A stretch of 49,837 bases of DNA from a bacterium (lineage in GTDB: Bacteria; Blakebacterota; Blakebacteria; Blakebacterales; Blakebacteraceae): positions 1 through 49,837 of the forward strand of contig JALGVQ010000003.1 of assembly GCA_025774615.1 (NCBI GenBank). The letters run 5' to 3'. The position numbers were made by a program, and so were the translations under genes. A model generated the notes under the pieces. That model ran no database searches and was not told the DNA's origin. It worked only from the letters and a program-made list of their open reading frames with translations. Below, in pieces: positions 49,670-49,837 of this stretch (positions are counted from its first letter, which is position 1; every line of letters begins with the position of its first letter).

Positions 49670-49837
49670 TCACGGGCAGGCTCCGGGGTGCCACAGACCC
49701 CGTCGTGCCGCCTGCGCCTGTGCCGCGGCAAGCCTGAGGCGCTCGCGCCACCTGACTGAGTCTCCCGCGTGGAATCTGGCATACCCCTCACGCAGCAGAA
49801 CCTCGTTCAGAAATCTCTCTCCATCCCACAGATAGGC
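49670..49837 (-). CDS. Thermonuclease (SNase)-like protein, C-terminal end (runs off right edge)
   Basis: This gene is absent from the ORF track. Reading the minus strand from the window edge gives 55 residues and then TGA at 49672-49670. They include AYLWDGERFLNEVLLREGYARF and LRLAAAQAQAARRGLW, which match the C-terminal part of staphylococcal-nuclease-like domains (the VNELLVREGYAR and AQ-EAR-AGRGLW pattern). Members are Ca2+-dependent nucleases, usually secreted. The active-site residues lie outside the window. The 85-residue ORF in the track (49534-49791) overlaps it out of frame and is a shadow. Confidence 0.8.
   Translation of the reverse strand, partial: AYLWDGERFLNEVLLREGYARFHAGDSVRWRERLRLAAAQAQAARRGLWHPGACP

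Noticed and set aside
49534-49791. 85-codon minus-strand ORF
   Set aside because: Out of frame with the SNase-like C-terminus and runs into the symporter start without coding character.
1-49837. CRISPR arrays, tRNA/rRNA genes, insertion sequences, defence islands
   Set aside because: No regularly spaced repeats, no tRNA-like cloverleaf noticed by eye, and no transposase, integrase, nuclease-defence or restriction genes among the coding regions. A tRNA or covariance scan was not possible here.

Overview
The window looks like a chromosomal segment of a diderm (Gram-negative-type) bacterium of moderately high GC. Outer-membrane logic is everywhere: a TonB-dependent cobalamin receptor, MCE/Mla lipid-transport genes, beta-barrel-like secreted proteins, lipoproteins and a lipoprotein membrane-fusion protein. 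The mix of FecR-domain proteins, GldG/DUF4340 ABC modules and multi-GAF GGDEF proteins suggests a lineage of the FCB/Gemmatimonadota-like or candidate-phylum type; this placement is inference and cannot be fixed from the sequence alone. I see no rRNA, tRNA, CRISPR array, transposase, integrase or phage gene, so this is ordinary chromosome rather than an island.

Layout. 1-2168 (minus): three secreted-protein genes, including a FecR-domain protein and an edge-truncated protein. 2336-7244 (minus): a tightly coupled operon mlaE, an ABC ATPase-like protein that has lost every catalytic motif, mlaD, a TIM-barrel epimerase-like enzyme and an MscS channel fused to a cyclic-nucleotide-binding domain. 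7432-11493 (plus): a three-GAF diguanylate cyclase that probably starts at CTG, a CoA-binding protein and a MATE exporter. 11574-12880 (minus): SDR dehydrogenase and adenosine-specific kinase, divergent from a small membrane protein. 13223-18782 (minus): a CecR/YbhGFSR-like drug-exporter operon in which YbhF is split into two ATPases, with a palindromic operator upstream of its TetR regulator.

19886-32178 (minus) is a ten-gene unit: transglutaminase-like protein, ATPase plus large permease, lipoprotein, GldA/GldF/GldG-like ABC module, DUF4340, Yip1 and a secreted six-hairpin glycosidase. 32301-33782 (plus) is a Ycf46-type AAA+ ATPase. 33800-37024 (minus) holds an FAD-dependent reductase and a BtuB-like receptor preceded by a cobalamin riboswitch and an attenuator terminator. 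37565-45987 carries mixed-strand genes: an unrecognised acidic-linker membrane protein, an unrecognised secreted protein, a DUF917 protein, a SPOR lipoprotein, an M1 metallopeptidase, a polytopic membrane protein and a secreted barrel-like protein. 46090-48192 (plus) holds a stand-alone RAM domain, a STAS protein and NhaC. The right end (minus) has a dicarboxylate/amino-acid symporter and the C-terminus of a thermonuclease-like protein.

Regulation visible in the DNA: several start codons without a Shine-Dalgarno sequence lie only 8-10 bases after TTGCC(G/C)-N17/18-TA---T promoters, which suggests leaderless transcripts. Two related palindromic elements sit in convergent intergenic gaps. Two partial genes at the window edges (1-246 and 49670-49837) are absent from the supplied ORF track.
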